From Mercurialis annua (taxonomy: Eukaryota; Streptophyta; Magnoliopsida; Malpighiales; Euphorbiaceae), in contig NC_065577.1 of the NCBI RefSeq assembly GCF_937616625.2, forward strand, positions 3,575,001 to 3,639,000: 64,000 nucleotides of DNA. The letters run 5' to 3'. Under the pieces are notes generated by a model, which saw nothing but the letters and a program-made list of their open reading frames with translations, searched no databases and had not been told where the DNA came from. The position numbers and the translations under genes are program-made. This document shows, in pieces, positions 47,463 to 57,875 of the stretch; position 1 is the first letter of the stretch; each line of letters opens with the position of its first letter.

Positions 47463-50400
47463 TCAAGGTGGATCATACAAATTCTGGAGATACGGCTTGG
47501 AGATAGCTGTTTGATAAGTAGATGGAGGTAATGGCTTTGTAAGGCAGTCAGCAACTTGATTAGCAGATGAAACAGGCAGCAAATGAACTAATCCAGAATT
47601 CAACTTCTCTCTAATAACATGGCAATCAATCTCTATATGTTTTGTCCTTTCATGAAAAACAGGATTATGAGCAAGCTGTATAGCAGAATTATTATCATAG
47701 TATACTTGAGCTGGAAGAGATACTGGTGCTTGCAAATCCTGAAACAAGTAGGATAACCATTGAATCTCACAAACCAGACTAGCAAGGGCCCTGTACTCAG
47801 CTTCAGAGCTAGACCTTGAAACTGTAGTCTGCTTTTTGGAACGCCAAGAAATTAAAGATGATCCCAGAAACACACAATATCCTGAAATGGACTTTCTAGT
47901 ATCAGGGCATGAAGCCCAATCAGAGTCTGTGAAAGCCTGCAGCTTGAGAGCAGAATCTGCAGAAAAGAAAAGTCCAGTGCCAGGAGAACCTTTGATATAT
48001 CTCAAAACTCTATGAGCAGCCTTGAGGTGTGAATCAGTTGGACAATCCAAAAATTGAGATAATTGTTGCACAGCAAATGATAAATCAGGCCTAGTTGTGC
48101 ACAAGTATAACAACTTTCCAACTAATCTCCTGTATTCAGTATTATCAACAATAAGCTTGGAAGGATCTTTAACTAGCCTTGGAGAATTAACCATAGGAGT
48201 AGAGACTGGTTTACTGTCAAGAAAACCAGTGTCTGTGAGCAAATCCAAAGCATATTTCCTTTGTGACAAATTGATCCCTTTATCAGTTCTAGCAACCTCT
48301 AAGCCAAGGAAAAACTTGAGCTTACCAAGATCTTTAATACTAAAAGCAGTATGCAAATAATGTTTGATCTCAGTAATTGCTGCCATAGAAGTACTAGCAA
48401 TAATGACATCATCAACATAGATGAGCAGAGCAATGAACATGTCAGAATTTTGCTTAATAAATAAAGAGGGATCAGCAGAAGAGATTTTGAAACCTTGATT
48501 CAAAAGAGCAGAAGTAAGTTTTGAATTCCACTGTCTGCTGGCCTGCTTCAAACCATATAGAGATTTTTCAAGTTTGCACACTTTTGAAGTTCCAGTAACC
48601 ATCTCAAAACCTGGAGGAAGTTTCATGTATACCTCTTCATTCAAATCTCCATGTAAGAATGCATTATTAATGTCCAACTGATGAAGATGCCACCCATTAA
48701 TAGCTGCTAGAGACAGTAATGTTCTTATAGTGGTCATCTTTGCAACAGGAGAAAATGTTTCAGTGTAGTCCAACCCCTCTTGCTGAGTATAACCTTTTGC
48801 TACCAACCTTGCTTTGTATCTTTCTATGCTCCCATCTGCTTTATACTTTATTTTGTAGACCCATTTGCAGCCAATTGCAGATTTAGAGACAGGTAAATCT
48901 GTAATTTTCCATGTATTATTGTTTTCAAGAGCTTGTATTTCCTTCTGCATAGCCTCCTGCCATTCAACAGACTTTATAGCTTCACTATAAGTTGAAGGTT
49001 CTGACATAGATGAAATAGTGAGTGAAAAATGTCTGTGATTATGTGATAATCTATGATAACTCAGAACAGAAGAAACTGAATGAGGGCTAGTTACTGGTTT
49101 AGCAAGAGAAGGTGGTAGAGAAACTGAGTATTTTTGAAGATGAGAAGGAAGACTAGTAAGTCTAGTAGACCTTCTTAATACTGGAAAATCTGTATCTGGA
49201 AACATAGAAACTGGCTCAGATGATAGAACTGGAGGATTTTGCCAAGGAGAAGATGGATTTTGAGAAGGAGATTGAGATGGAGATGAAGGTGAAGATGGAG
49301 AAGAGGATAGAGAATTCTGCAAATGGAAAGAATCATAATCCAGATTTGAAAAACTGGGATTAGATGCTGCAGAAGAATTTGGTACTGAGAAGGGAAAAAT
49401 CATTTCATAGAAGATTACATCTCTAGAAATGAGAATGGTTCTATTGAGTAAATTATAGAGAATGAAACCTTTTGTGTGTGGAGGATAGCCTAAGAAAATA
49501 CATTTCATGGCCCTTGAATCAAATTTCTGCTTGTAATCCACCACAGAAGCAAAAGCCAAACAACCAAAAACCTTCATATGACCATATGTAGGAGCATGAC
49601 CATAAAGTCTGTTAAAAGGAGTTTGTTCAAGAATGACAGGAGATGGAGTCCTGTTTATCAGATATACAGCATGAAGCACACAGTAGGACCAGAATTGCAT
49701 AGACAGTGAAGCCTGTAGTTTAAGAGCTCTAGCAATATTTAAAATATGCTGATGCTTCCTTTCAACTACACTGTTTTGTTGAGGAGTATAGACACATGTA
49801 GTTTGGTGTACAATGCCAAATCTATGATAGAAATCTGGAAAAACAAATTCCAGGCCATTATCTGATCTAATCCTCTTAATGGTTGTGGAGAATTGATTCT
49901 GCACATGAGTAACAAAATTCTGCAAATGTCCCCTTGTCTCTGATTTGGTTTTCATTAAGAATAACCAAGTGTACCTTGAGTGATCATCAACCAAAGTCAG
50001 AAAATATTTATATCCTTGCAGAGAAGGTGTACTTACTGGTCCCCATATGTCTATATGAACCAAATCAAAAACAGCAGCACTAGTAGATTGACTTATTGGA
50101 AAAGGTAACCTTTTCTGTTTTGCATAATGGCAAATATCACAGACATCAATATCAGAAACTTTCACACAATCATCAAGCTTCTGTAACATTTTCAATCTAC
50201 TAGGAGATAGATGGCCAAGTCTATAATGCCAAATGTCTATCTCTTTATTTCTATTTACATTATTACTAACAGCATGGCACTTTGGAACAACACTTTCATT
50301 TTGCAGCAGAAGATATAATCCTTCTTGTTTCTTAGCTAGACCAATCATTCTCCATGTACTCATTTCCTGTATATAACAGGAATCATGATAGAGGATTAAG

Positions 50401-50771
50401 CAAACATTCTTGTCATCTGTGAGTTTGCTTGCAGAGATAAGATTGAAGGTAAAGTCAGGAACATATAACACATTATTCAGTGTTAATGCATTTGTCAACT
50501 GCACTGTTCCAATGTGAGTGACTTTAATCAACTGACCAGTGGGCAACTTCACATGAACATTCTCAACAAGTTGAGATGTTTTGAAAAGAGAAAAGTTGCA
50601 TATAATATGGTCAGTAGCACCAGTATCCAGAATCCATTTATTCTTATAAGAACATGAAGTAAAAAGGCAATGGTGTATATTACCTTCTACTGAATCTGGC
50701 TTGAAATTACTAGTGAGTGAATTAATCTGAACTGGTCCCTTAGGAGATTCATTCTGAATAAGTGCCATCAA
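47463..50771 (-). CDS. Copia copy 2 pol: protease, integrase, RT, RNase H
   Basis: Continuous minus-strand frame of 1,102 codons. Protease WILDTGATDH near residue 50. Pre-integrase DIWHYRLGHLSPSRL. Integrase core with VHIDIWGPV, RSDNGLEF and VERKHQ. Reverse transcriptase with QLDINNAFLHGDL and LLIYVDDVIIAS. RNase H with SDWASCPDTRKS, SSSEAEYRAL and HERTKHIEIDCH. It shares its frame with gag and is separated from it by one TAG codon (50783-50781), so it is the downstream part of one former Gag-Pol ORF and not an independent gene. The first usable ATG (50768) precedes protease, but independent translation is unlikely. Confidence 0.93.
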   Translation of the reverse strand: MMALIQNESPKGPVQINSLTSNFKPDSVEGNIHHCLFTSCSYKNKWILDTGATDHIICNFSLFKTSQLVENVHVKLPTGQLIKVTHIGTVQLTNALTLNNVLYVPDFTFNLISASKLTDDKNVCLILYHDSCYIQEMSTWRMIGLAKKQEGLYLLLQNESVVPKCHAVSNNVNRNKEIDIWHYRLGHLSPSRLKMLQKLDDCVKVSDIDVCDICHYAKQKRLPFPISQSTSAAVFDLVHIDIWGPVSTPSLQGYKYFLTLVDDHSRYTWLFLMKTKSETRGHLQNFVTHVQNQFSTTIKRIRSDNGLEFVFPDFYHRFGIVHQTTCVYTPQQNSVVERKHQHILNIARALKLQASLSMQFWSYCVLHAVYLINRTPSPVILEQTPFNRLYGHAPTYGHMKVFGCLAFASVVDYKQKFDSRAMKCIFLGYPPHTKGFILYNLLNRTILISRDVIFYEMIFPFSVPNSSAASNPSFSNLDYDSFHLQNSLSSSPSSPSSPSQSPSQNPSSPWQNPPVLSSEPVSMFPDTDFPVLRRSTRLTSLPSHLQKYSVSLPPSLAKPVTSPHSVSSVLSYHRLSHNHRHFSLTISSMSEPSTYSEAIKSVEWQEAMQKEIQALENNNTWKITDLPVSKSAIGCKWVYKIKYKADGSIERYKARLVAKGYTQQEGLDYTETFSPVAKMTTIRTLLSLAAINGWHLHQLDINNAFLHGDLNEEVYMKLPPGFEMVTGTSKVCKLEKSLYGLKQASRQWNSKLTSALLNQGFKISSADPSLFIKQNSDMFIALLIYVDDVIIASTSMAAITEIKHYLHTAFSIKDLGKLKFFLGLEVARTDKGINLSQRKYALDLLTDTGFLDSKPVSTPMVNSPRLVKDPSKLIVDNTEYRRLVGKLLYLCTTRPDLSFAVQQLSQFLDCPTDSHLKAAHRVLRYIKGSPGTGLFFSADSALKLQAFTDSDWASCPDTRKSISGYCVFLGSSLISWRSKKQTTVSRSSSEAEYRALASLVCEIQWLSYLFQDLQAPVSLPAQVYYDNNSAIQLAHNPVFHERTKHIEIDCHVIREKLNSGLVHLLPVSSANQVADCLTKPLPPSTYQTAISKPYLQNLYDPP

Positions 50772-50780
50772 CTTCTTACA

Positions 50781-51887
50781 CTACTCCTGAGTGAATGGAA
50801 AAGTCATTCCATTATTGTTTGAGATGTTCTTAGAACAAGAACTTTCTGCAAAATTTCCTCCACCAGCATTTGTTTCCAGGAAATCTGAACCAGTAAATTC
50901 AACTTGATTAGCATATGAGTTCTCCATCTTACTCCTTGGCTGATAGCCTGGTGGATAGCCATGTTTTCTGTAACAAATATCAGCAGTGTGATTAGTGTAA
51001 CCACAATAAGAACATAGTTTTGATTTGGACCCCTGCATAGGATAACTTCCTCTGCCTCTAAAGTTTCCTCTGAAATTTCCTCTACCTCTTGCATAGCAAA
51101 CATTTGACTCATATCCAGCATTAAAATCATGTGACTCTTCTTCACTGGAGAATTCCATATTTCCCTTACTCATTAAAACATTTGAATCCATATTCCTCAT
51201 TATAGGAGGGTTGCTGAACTGCCTTTCATTCTGAATCACCATTGAAAAAACTTTGTTCATAGGTAAGATTGGTTCAATCATTAGAATTTGCTGCTTCACA
51301 TTTGCAAACTGATCATTCAGGCCTTTTAAAAACTTTATCACTTGATCAACTGATCTATCTCTTCTAAGTATTTCAAGAGCATTGCAGGTACACCTTGGAA
51401 TACATAAGCATACAGGAAAAGGCCTCAAACTTAATAACTCATCCCATAGAGTCTTAAGATGAGTAAAATACTCAGTCACACTTAGATTATTCTGCTGAAA
51501 ACTATAGATTTCTTCTTGAATATCTCCAATTCTATAAGCATCTCCCTGTGAAAATCTATCTTTAAGATCATTCCATATTTCCAAAGCTGTATCCAGACAA
51601 GATATACTATCAGCTATTGTAGGTGTAACAGCACGATAGAGCCACTGCATCACCATAGTATTTGATCTTTCCCAGGCTTCATAGATCTGATCATTTACAT
51701 CAGGCATTGTAATTGATCCATTTACAAATTTGAACTTGTTTTTGGATATCAGGCCCATTCTCATTGACCTGCACCATGAATGATAATTGCTTCCATGGAG
51801 TAAGCTTGAAACTAAAACCAGAGATGGATTTTCATTCGGATGTAGAAAGTAGGGACTTGAAAGTGCTTCTTCAGGTCTGATTGCCAT
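50781..51887 (-). CDS. Copia copy 2 gag
   Basis: 368 codons on the minus strand from the ATG at 51887. N-terminal plant copia gag motif (HPNENPSLVLV, GSNYHSWCRSM), a UBN2 gag core (IWNDLKDRFSQ, YFTHLKTLWDELLSLRP), and a CCHC zinc knuckle (C-S-Y-C-G-Y-T-N-H-T-A-D-I-C) followed by YRKHGYPPGY. Gag forms the particle that packages the RNA. It ends at TAG 50783-50781. In copy 1 the matching codon is Gln, so the stop probably arose from CAG. The pol frame continues directly after it. Confidence 0.92.
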   Translation of the reverse strand: MAIRPEEALSSPYFLHPNENPSLVLVSSLLHGSNYHSWCRSMRMGLISKNKFKFVNGSITMPDVNDQIYEAWERSNTMVMQWLYRAVTPTIADSISCLDTALEIWNDLKDRFSQGDAYRIGDIQEEIYSFQQNNLSVTEYFTHLKTLWDELLSLRPFPVCLCIPRCTCNALEILRRDRSVDQVIKFLKGLNDQFANVKQQILMIEPILPMNKVFSMVIQNERQFSNPPIMRNMDSNVLMSKGNMEFSSEEESHDFNAGYESNVCYARGRGNFRGNFRGRGSYPMQGSKSKLCSYCGYTNHTADICYRKHGYPPGYQPRSKMENSYANQVEFTGSDFLETNAGGGNFAESSCSKNISNNNGMTFPFTQE

Positions 51888-52017
51888 TGAATAATGTTTG
51901 ATTAGTGAGAGAAATAAGAATCTGCTATGAATTCTTAAGAGAAATGAGAAAAAAATGTCTGTTTGGTTGCTGAGAAAGTGGTAACTGCCACCTAGAAAAT
52001 TTTAAGAGAGCAAAATA

Positions 52018-52029
52018 GCTCTGATACCA
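52018..52029 (-). other. Primer-binding site of copia copy 2
   Basis: Minus-strand TGGTATCAGAGC, immediately adjoining the 5' LTR: the standard initiator tRNA-Met site. Confidence 0.9.
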
Positions 52030-52369
52030 TATTAGAAAATTTAAGCTTTATTGATATCAAAAATTAGTGAATACAAGAAGGAGTACTACTCCTTTTATAC
52101 TGATTACTAAATCAGATTACTTAATGACTAAGCTAACTATACTAGCTAAGAAAACACACATTCTGTGTGTGTGAAATGCCAGGCTGTACTGAGCTGGCAT
52201 GAGCTGTACAAACATGAGAAACATGTGAAGTTTGACCTTGAAGCTTGATGATTGACTTTAAGCTGATGAGGCTTGTAAGACTAGCTTGCAGCAGCAGAAA
52301 TTGCAACTTGAAGCTTGCAGCAGCAGAATGCATAATGCAGCTGAATGCAGAGAATCAATAACTCTGTTA
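52030..52369 (-). repeat. 5' LTR of copia copy 2
   Basis: 340 bp. TATA box TATAAAA on the minus strand at 52099-52093. Confidence 0.93.
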
Positions 52370-52891
52370 CATCCCGAGTACAGAACAAATATTCTCCTTC
52401 ATTTCTCCAACGCGGCTTCTCCAACGCGGCTTCATCCAGGTATTTAAATTGTTGATCTCAATTTCTCAAGAAAAAATTATAATTGACATTCAATTCCTTT
52501 TCTGAAATTGAATTGTAAATAAGAACTAAATTGTGAAGAAAAAGTTGACAAGGGGTGTTTTAATGGAAAAGAGAGGAGGAATCAGTTAATTAAGCACACT
52601 GCTTTAAATGAGATAAATTAAAGCTTCAAGCAAAGCTTTTAACATAGTTTATCATTCTTCTCTTCGTAATCAATAGCAAAGCTTTTACACATTTTACCTA
52701 ATTTGTTTTAAAAGGGTTAAAAGCGTTATTCATCAAAAAAAAACTATAATTAATCAATTTTAAAATATTTACATGTATCTGTGAGAAAGAACAGCTATAA
52801 AGTGTGAAAATCAATTTTAATTTAACCTTTTTCCATTAAAGAAAACATTTATTCAGTGGGCAAAAAATAAAATCAAGAATACAATTTTTGG

Positions 52892-53085
52892 AAAAAATGA
52901 TGGTTTCTATCCATCGGGTGTGTCCAATGTACAAGTGCCATCTTACTGCTCTGAGAAGCCAGTTTACTTTAGTCAATCAATAGGATTGATTTAAGGCAGC
53001 CATTAGAGATCCGACCCGATAAAAGAAATATCCCATCATTTTAATGCCCCCGCTTGGGTTACAAACTCTAGCTGCTGAGTTCGGC
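52892..53085 (-). ncRNA. 7SL (SRP) RNA-like unit, copy B
   Basis: Minus strand from 53085: GCCGAACTC, TTGTAACCC, GCGGGGGCATTAA. The closing helix AAAATGATGG/CCATCATTTT is perfect, an inner helix ATCGGGT/ACCCGAT is perfect, and a T6 run ends the unit. The central part AACTGGCTTCTCAGAGCAG resembles the SRP54-binding arm region. About 194 nt. This copy keeps the fold best of the three. Confidence 0.52.
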
Positions 53086-53110
53086 TATTTTACCGGCTGT
53101 TTAGAGATAT

Positions 53111-53151
53111 TATAAATTAATAAACTTTGTAACTTATACTCGATGTGGGAC
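53111..53151 (-). promoter_or_regulatory. USE and TATA box of the 7SL-like copy B
   Basis: GTCCCACATCG at 53151-53141 and TTTATA at 53116-53111, with 24 nt between. Identical architecture to copies A and C. Confidence 0.65.
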
Positions 53152-53776
53152 TTTGTTTTCGCTATCATATATGAAGAGTCGTGTAAATTTACCTTCAAAT
53201 TAATGGCGATGATGGGCTGTGGTGGAGATGAGTCGCGGTGGCAATGGCTTGATGGTGGCAGGGGTGGTGGAGGCGGTAGCAATGGTACAAATTAGCCCTT
53301 TAACTTTTGATGGAAAATTATTTATGCTCTTAAACTCTAAGTAGGTTTAATCTAGCCCTTAAATTTATAAAATTAGTGCAAATAAGTTCTTACTCTAACG
53401 GTAAAATAAACGGATTAGTCTGAAGAGCTGATTTGTGCCGATTTTGTAAGTTTACAGGCCGAGATGCGACGAATTAAAATTTAGAAATACAAATATTTTG
53501 GAAAAAGAAGCAAATATGCTCCTGACGTTTGAGATCGGGAGTAAATATGCCTATAAAATTTAAAAAAGGACAAATACTTAATGTCTTTAAAAGAGGGCAA
53601 ATAAGACTTCAATGTCTTTAAAAGCAAACAAATAAGCTCTTTTCTAAAAAGGTGTGTTAATAGTATGTTCATGTTGTGTAAATTTTATTTACATGGTAAA
53701 CGTGAATCTTAAATGGCATTGGCGATATATATTCCTTACTCATTATGAAATTTTAAGATATGTACATTTTTTATTC

Positions 53777-54926
53777 GAATAAAGGATCAATTCACCCCCT
53801 CAACTTGGCACGAAATATCAAATAAGTCATTTCTACCGTTTTTGGATCAAACAGACCCGCAACTTTGCAAAATCGTACAAATCGCACCCTCCCTAAGAGA
53901 GTGTATTACACTCTCTGGTTTTGAAGGAAAAAAAGTTCAAAATAGTACTCAATATTTGTTCCATTTTCTGGTTTAATGGTTAATGATTTTAAAATTCCAA
54001 TTTTATCCATTTTAAATTAAAACTTCAAAAATTAATTTAATTTTCAAATAAAAACTTAAGGATCAAAATTCCCTTTTTTCCTTATTCTCCTTCCCACCTT
54101 CCTCGTCCATTTCACCAAAATTTATGATTTCTTTTTTTCCTTATTCTTCCATGGCCACCGGCAGCCATAACTTCCTGCCGGAATTCTTTTTCCGGCGAAT
54201 CTGTTCTTTTGAAAAACAGATCAACAGACTTGTTCTTCAAAAGAACAGATCTGTACCTGTTCTTCACGAAGAACAAGTATCATCTGTTCTTCGTGAAGAA
54301 CAGATGAACTGTTCTTCGTGAAGAACGGCTGTTCTTCACGAAGAACAGCCTCTGTTCTTCGCGAGAAGAACAGAAACCAGCTCTTCTCGCGAAGAACAGA
54401 TCTCTGTTCTTCTCACGAAGAACAGATTGTGAGAAGAACAGAGAACTGTTCTTCGCGAGAAGAACAGGTCTGTTCTTCTCGCGAAGAACAGATCTGTTCT
54501 TCACGAAGAACAGCAGAGCAGTCTGCTGTTCTTCGTGAAGAACAGATGCCAGATCTGTTCTTCAAAAAGAACAGATCTGGCGGGGGTGGGGGAATTTTAT
54601 CCAGCAACAGTTTTGCTGGTGGACGAAATGTTTGACGGTGGCGGCGGCGGTTTCCGGTTGATTAGATGTAGGTCTTTAATTAGAATAGGTAGGTTTAATT
54701 AGAATTTTAATTATGTTTAATTAATATTAAGTTAGGATTAATTTTTTTAATTAGGTAATCCACTCTCTTTTTTTTGTCAGAAGGGTGAATATGAACCGGT
54801 TTTATTAAGTTGCGGGTTGCATCGATCCGGTTTGGCAAAGTTGCGGGTCTGTTTGATTCAAAAACGGTAGAAATGACTTATTTGATATTTCGTGCCAAGT
54901 TGAGGGGGTGAATTGATCCTTTGTTC
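53777..54926. mobile_element. Mutator-type non-autonomous element carrying a palindrome array
   Basis: TIRs of about 93 bp with two mismatches, starting GAATAAAGGATCAATTC and ending GAATTGATCCTTTGTTC. The 10 bp target duplication TTTTTTATTC is at 53767-53776 and 54927-54936. The homologous site in copy A (about 45908-45917, 'ctttttattcaaa') has no insertion. The interior holds GC-rich sequence that may be captured, including a short frame starting at the ATG at 54151 (MATGSHNFLPEFFF), and the palindrome array at 54202-54588. Confidence 0.85.
54202..54588. repeat. Tandem array of about 14 imperfect palindromes
   Basis: Units of the form CTGTTCTTC-NN-GAAGAACAG, 18-22 bp each, with centres AC, GT, GCGA or TCGC, separated by 0-12 bp. 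Each unit can form a stem with 9 bp arms. At least six contain TTCnnGAA, the core of a heat-shock element. Reading frames across it (CSSREEQ repeats on both strands) are artefacts of the repeat. Confidence 0.92.
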
Positions 54927-55140
54927 TTTTTTATTCAAATGTGTATGCTCACCTTTTGCAAGTTTAATTAAAAAATACATTTTTTTCAAATACAATGGCC
55001 AATAAAAATTAGGGTTTCGTTTGAGGAAATATTTTAATGCATATGAAATGGTGATTTGGCAAAGCATAACATGTTAATAAAAATTTACGAGTTTTGAAAT
55101 TTATTTGAAGTCGTGTCTTGTTTCTATTTCTTAATTTGCC

Positions 55141-55300
55141 TATTAGAAAATTCCAGGCTACGTACTGTCATATATGGAATCTTGGTATCTGGAATTCCTG
55201 ACACTAAGAGAAGATATAAATTGGGCCATTAGTTGCAATTGGAACAGAGTCATTTTCAAAGGCGACGCCCTACAAATAACTAAGTCGGTTCATTTTTTTA
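55141..55300 (+). pseudogene. Short RNase H-like fragment
   Basis: The plus-strand frame from 55174 includes LREDINWAISCNWNRVIFKG and DALQITKSV, matching the central alpha/beta part of RVT_3 RNase H domains in plant LINEs. No stop-free extension on either side and no target duplication seen. Confidence 0.5.
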
Positions 55301-55449
55301 TCATCAACACACCTATTAAAAGATGTATTATGATATTTAGATGGTGTTTTCTATTTTTAATAAAACTTTTATATAACCAAATACATACTAGAAAGCTGTT
55401 CACGAATTGAAAAGGGAAAACAATAAAATAAAAGGCCAGCAGTAATAAT

Positions 55450-56795
55450 TTTTAATGTATATTAGTTGATTAATTATTAAATATTGTCGAACAATTATTC
55501 ATTTAACAATGAATTTTTGTCTTCTAATTTTTAGGATTTAAGGGGGTAAAAGTAAAACACGTCTCACTCCCAACAAAAGCTAAAATTTGTTTTCTCTTCC
55601 TTCGAAAACAAAAAAAAAAGTATAACTGATAAACTATTTACTTAATATTTTAAAAGTCAGACCGGTGGAAACACTCGGATTATCGATTTTCCCTACCGCT
55701 TTTAAAATAGAGTTTAAAGTGAACTATTTTTTTTTCAAATTCGAAAGATATATATAAACTCATGTTTTCATTAAGGGTCTATTTAAACTATATGTCAAAT
55801 ATAAAGAATATATTTGAATTTTTTTGAATGAGAAATCCAACTTAAGAAAAATAAATATAAAAACAAAAAAATTAAAACAAGGGCAAAATTTGTTATTTTT
55901 AAGAGTTCGCAGTATTTTTGGGTGATTATATCTTTTTATCATAAGGCATGTGATGTTGATATTTTTTTTATATTTACAGCACACGCTGAAAAATTATTTT
56001 TTTTGCATAGCTTTTGTTATGTATTTATTTGTATATGTGCAATTTAGTCACATACGGTTTAAGTGGTCTTAAAATACTTCATATAGTTAATTTCAATTAA
56101 TTTCAAATATTTTTATAAGATTTTATATTTTCACTTATTTTTAAAATGTTTCATTAAGATTCATAAAATTATTTCCAATTAGCTTCGTTAGGTGTTTTAA
56201 GATTTTAACTCTTTTCAAAAGGTTTTATATAAATTCGTATAAGTTAATTACAGTTTAATTTTCCACAGTTTTACAAAGTTTTATGTAGTCCCACAAATTA
56301 TCATTTCGAAGGTTTTGTACATCCATAAAAGTTATTTTTAATTAGTTAAGATTTCACCTATTTTTAAATGATTTCATACAATTTGACATGGTCCATTTTT
56401 TATGTTTTCATTATGACTTTAAATATTAAAATTAAAAAAATACTAAATAAAACTTGTGTTCAGTTACAATGCCTCCTCCTTATGCTGTAAGAAGTATGCG
56501 GCAATGTAGAAAGTATAGCAAATTAGAAAAAATAAAAATAAATTTGGTATTAGAATAAATAAAAATCTCAAACTCTGATATAAGTAGAAGATCTTCAAAA
56601 ATCAATAAAAATTTATTTTACACCCTCATATTTGCATGTTAAATTTATAATTTTGGATATAAACACTCACAATTTGGCAAATTTAATTCATTTTACTCTC
56701 TTAAATAAAGTGCCACAAAATAATTGGAGCAATTGCAGCTGAAGTGGTATTAAATTATTAGATTATTTGGAAAGACAAAATCTTATTTTGAAAGT
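55450..56795. other. AT-rich intergenic DNA, no gene seen
   Basis: No coding signal found on either strand. Confidence 0.5.
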
Positions 56796-56802
56796 GTCTT
56801 TG

Positions 56803-57118
56803 TTCAAAATTTTAAATTTAATTTTATTCGATTTTTCATTTTAAGTTGAAGGTAAAAAAATAAACATTTGTTAAGGAAAAAAATATACTAAAAGAATTTC
56901 TAAAGATGTGATATTTTTAGTAAAATTTAAGGAAAAAAATATACTAAAAGAATTTCTAAGGATGTGATATTTTTAGTAAAATTCCAAACTTTGTTAAAAT
57001 ATTAAATTTTATTTTATTTGATTTTTCGTTTCAAGTTGAAGGTAAAAAATAAACATTTGTTAAAAAAATATACTAAAAGAATCTCTTAAGATGTGATATT
57101 TTTAGTAAAATTCCAAAA
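56803..57118. repeat. Direct repeats with 'atatactaaaagaat' units
   Basis: A 45 bp unit (…'gatgtgatatttttagtaaa'…) occurs at about 56880, 56937 and 57065. The flanking 'aagttgaaggtaaaaaa' segment occurs at 56844 and 57034. Confidence 0.85.
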
Positions 57119-57414
57119 AAAATGATGGTTTAATTGAATTCTGTCTATCGGACCAATTATGAACGTAATGGCACAGTTAGCCACTTGCTGCTCTGATAAG
57201 CCAGTTCACATAAGGCAGCCATATGATCCGACCCGATAAGAGAAAATTCCCATAATTTTATGGGAAAAGTTGAAAAATACTTGATTTTATTAAAATAATC
57301 TCAAAAATACTTATGTTCGTTTTTATTTGCGGACAATACTTACAAAAGAAAATAAATTGCACCTAGCACTTGATTTAATAAAAACATTAGATCTAACACT
57401 TAAAATCTTATTTC

Positions 57415-57645
57415 TCTAAACCCTAAACCCTAAACTATACTAAACCCTAAACCCTAAATCATGCTAAAGCCTAAACCCTAAACCCTAAACTCCAAACTCT
57501 AAACCCTAAAACATGCTAAACCCTAAACCCTAAACTCCAAACTCTAAACCCTAAATCATGCTAAACCCTAAATCCTAAATCATGCTAAACCCTATATCCT
57601 AAATCTTAAATCCTAAACCCTAAATCATGCTAAACCCTAACCCTA
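57415..57645 (+). repeat. Interstitial telomere-like CCCTAAA repeats
   Basis: Degenerate CCCTAAA units mixed with 'catgctaaa'. They resemble the plant telomere repeat but are interrupted and lie inside a mobile element. Confidence 0.85.
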
Positions 57646-57699
57646 AAATCATAAACTCTAAACCCCTAAAATCCTAAAATCTAAATTCTAAATCTTAAA

Positions 57700-57875
57700 A
57701 AAATGAAGTTAAATGTTGGATGAATAAAAAAAATGAAGTTAAATGTTGGACGAAATAAAAATGTTGGGTTAAGTGTTGGATGAAATAAAAAGGTAAAATC
57801 AAGTGCTGGATGAAATAAAAAGGTGAAATCAAGTGCTGGATGAAATAAAAAGGTGAAATGAAGTGTTGACAGAAA
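57700..57875 (+). repeat. ~30 bp minisatellite, about six copies
   Basis: Units such as 'gtgctggatgaaataaaaag' in direct succession. Confidence 0.85.

Larger units (their letters stand above)
47116..52369 (-). mobile_element. Ty1/copia LTR retrotransposon, copy 2, recent insertion
   Basis: Minus-strand element with 340 bp LTRs in which I see no difference, and the 5 bp target duplication CATCC (47111-47115 and 52370-52374). In element orientation the termini are TAACAG...CTAATA, again TA..TA. It is related to copia copy 1 but is a different subfamily by LTR. It sits inside exon 3 of the peptidase pseudogene. Confidence 0.95.
46858..52620 (+). pseudogene. Gamma-glutamyl peptidase pseudogene (exon 3 and 3' UTR), split by a copia element
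   Basis: 46858-47017 matches the end of intron 2, and exon 3 starts at 47018 after a conserved AG. It stays in frame with the parent, with a two-codon deletion, up to CAT-CC at 47115, where the copia element begins. The exon resumes at 52370, then shows a deletion and an internal duplication of 'ctccaacgcggctt' that shift the frame. Exon 4 is almost entirely deleted: sequence jumps from intron 3 to the last codons. The 3' UTR match then runs to about 52620. Exons 1 and 2 are absent. It can make no peptidase; the catalytic Cys exon is missing. Confidence 0.9.

Noticed and set aside
47228..52333. Identical 63-aa frames at 47228-47419 and 52142-52333
   Set aside because: They lie in the two LTRs of copia copy 2 and are non-coding duplicates.
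54202..54588. CRISPR-like array
   Set aside because: Plant nuclear DNA; repeats are palindromes with no unique spacers of constant length.
54202..54588. Steroid-receptor-type AGAACAnnnTGTTCT elements
   Set aside because: The half-sites arise where palindromes adjoin, and spacing varies. Plants lack these nuclear receptors.
54124..54635. Frames with repeated CSSREEQ on both strands
   Set aside because: Produced by the palindrome array; the same peptide appears on both strands, which a real protein would not show.
57415..57645. True chromosome end or fusion scar
   Set aside because: Repeats are degenerate and enclosed by a target duplication of a mobile element.
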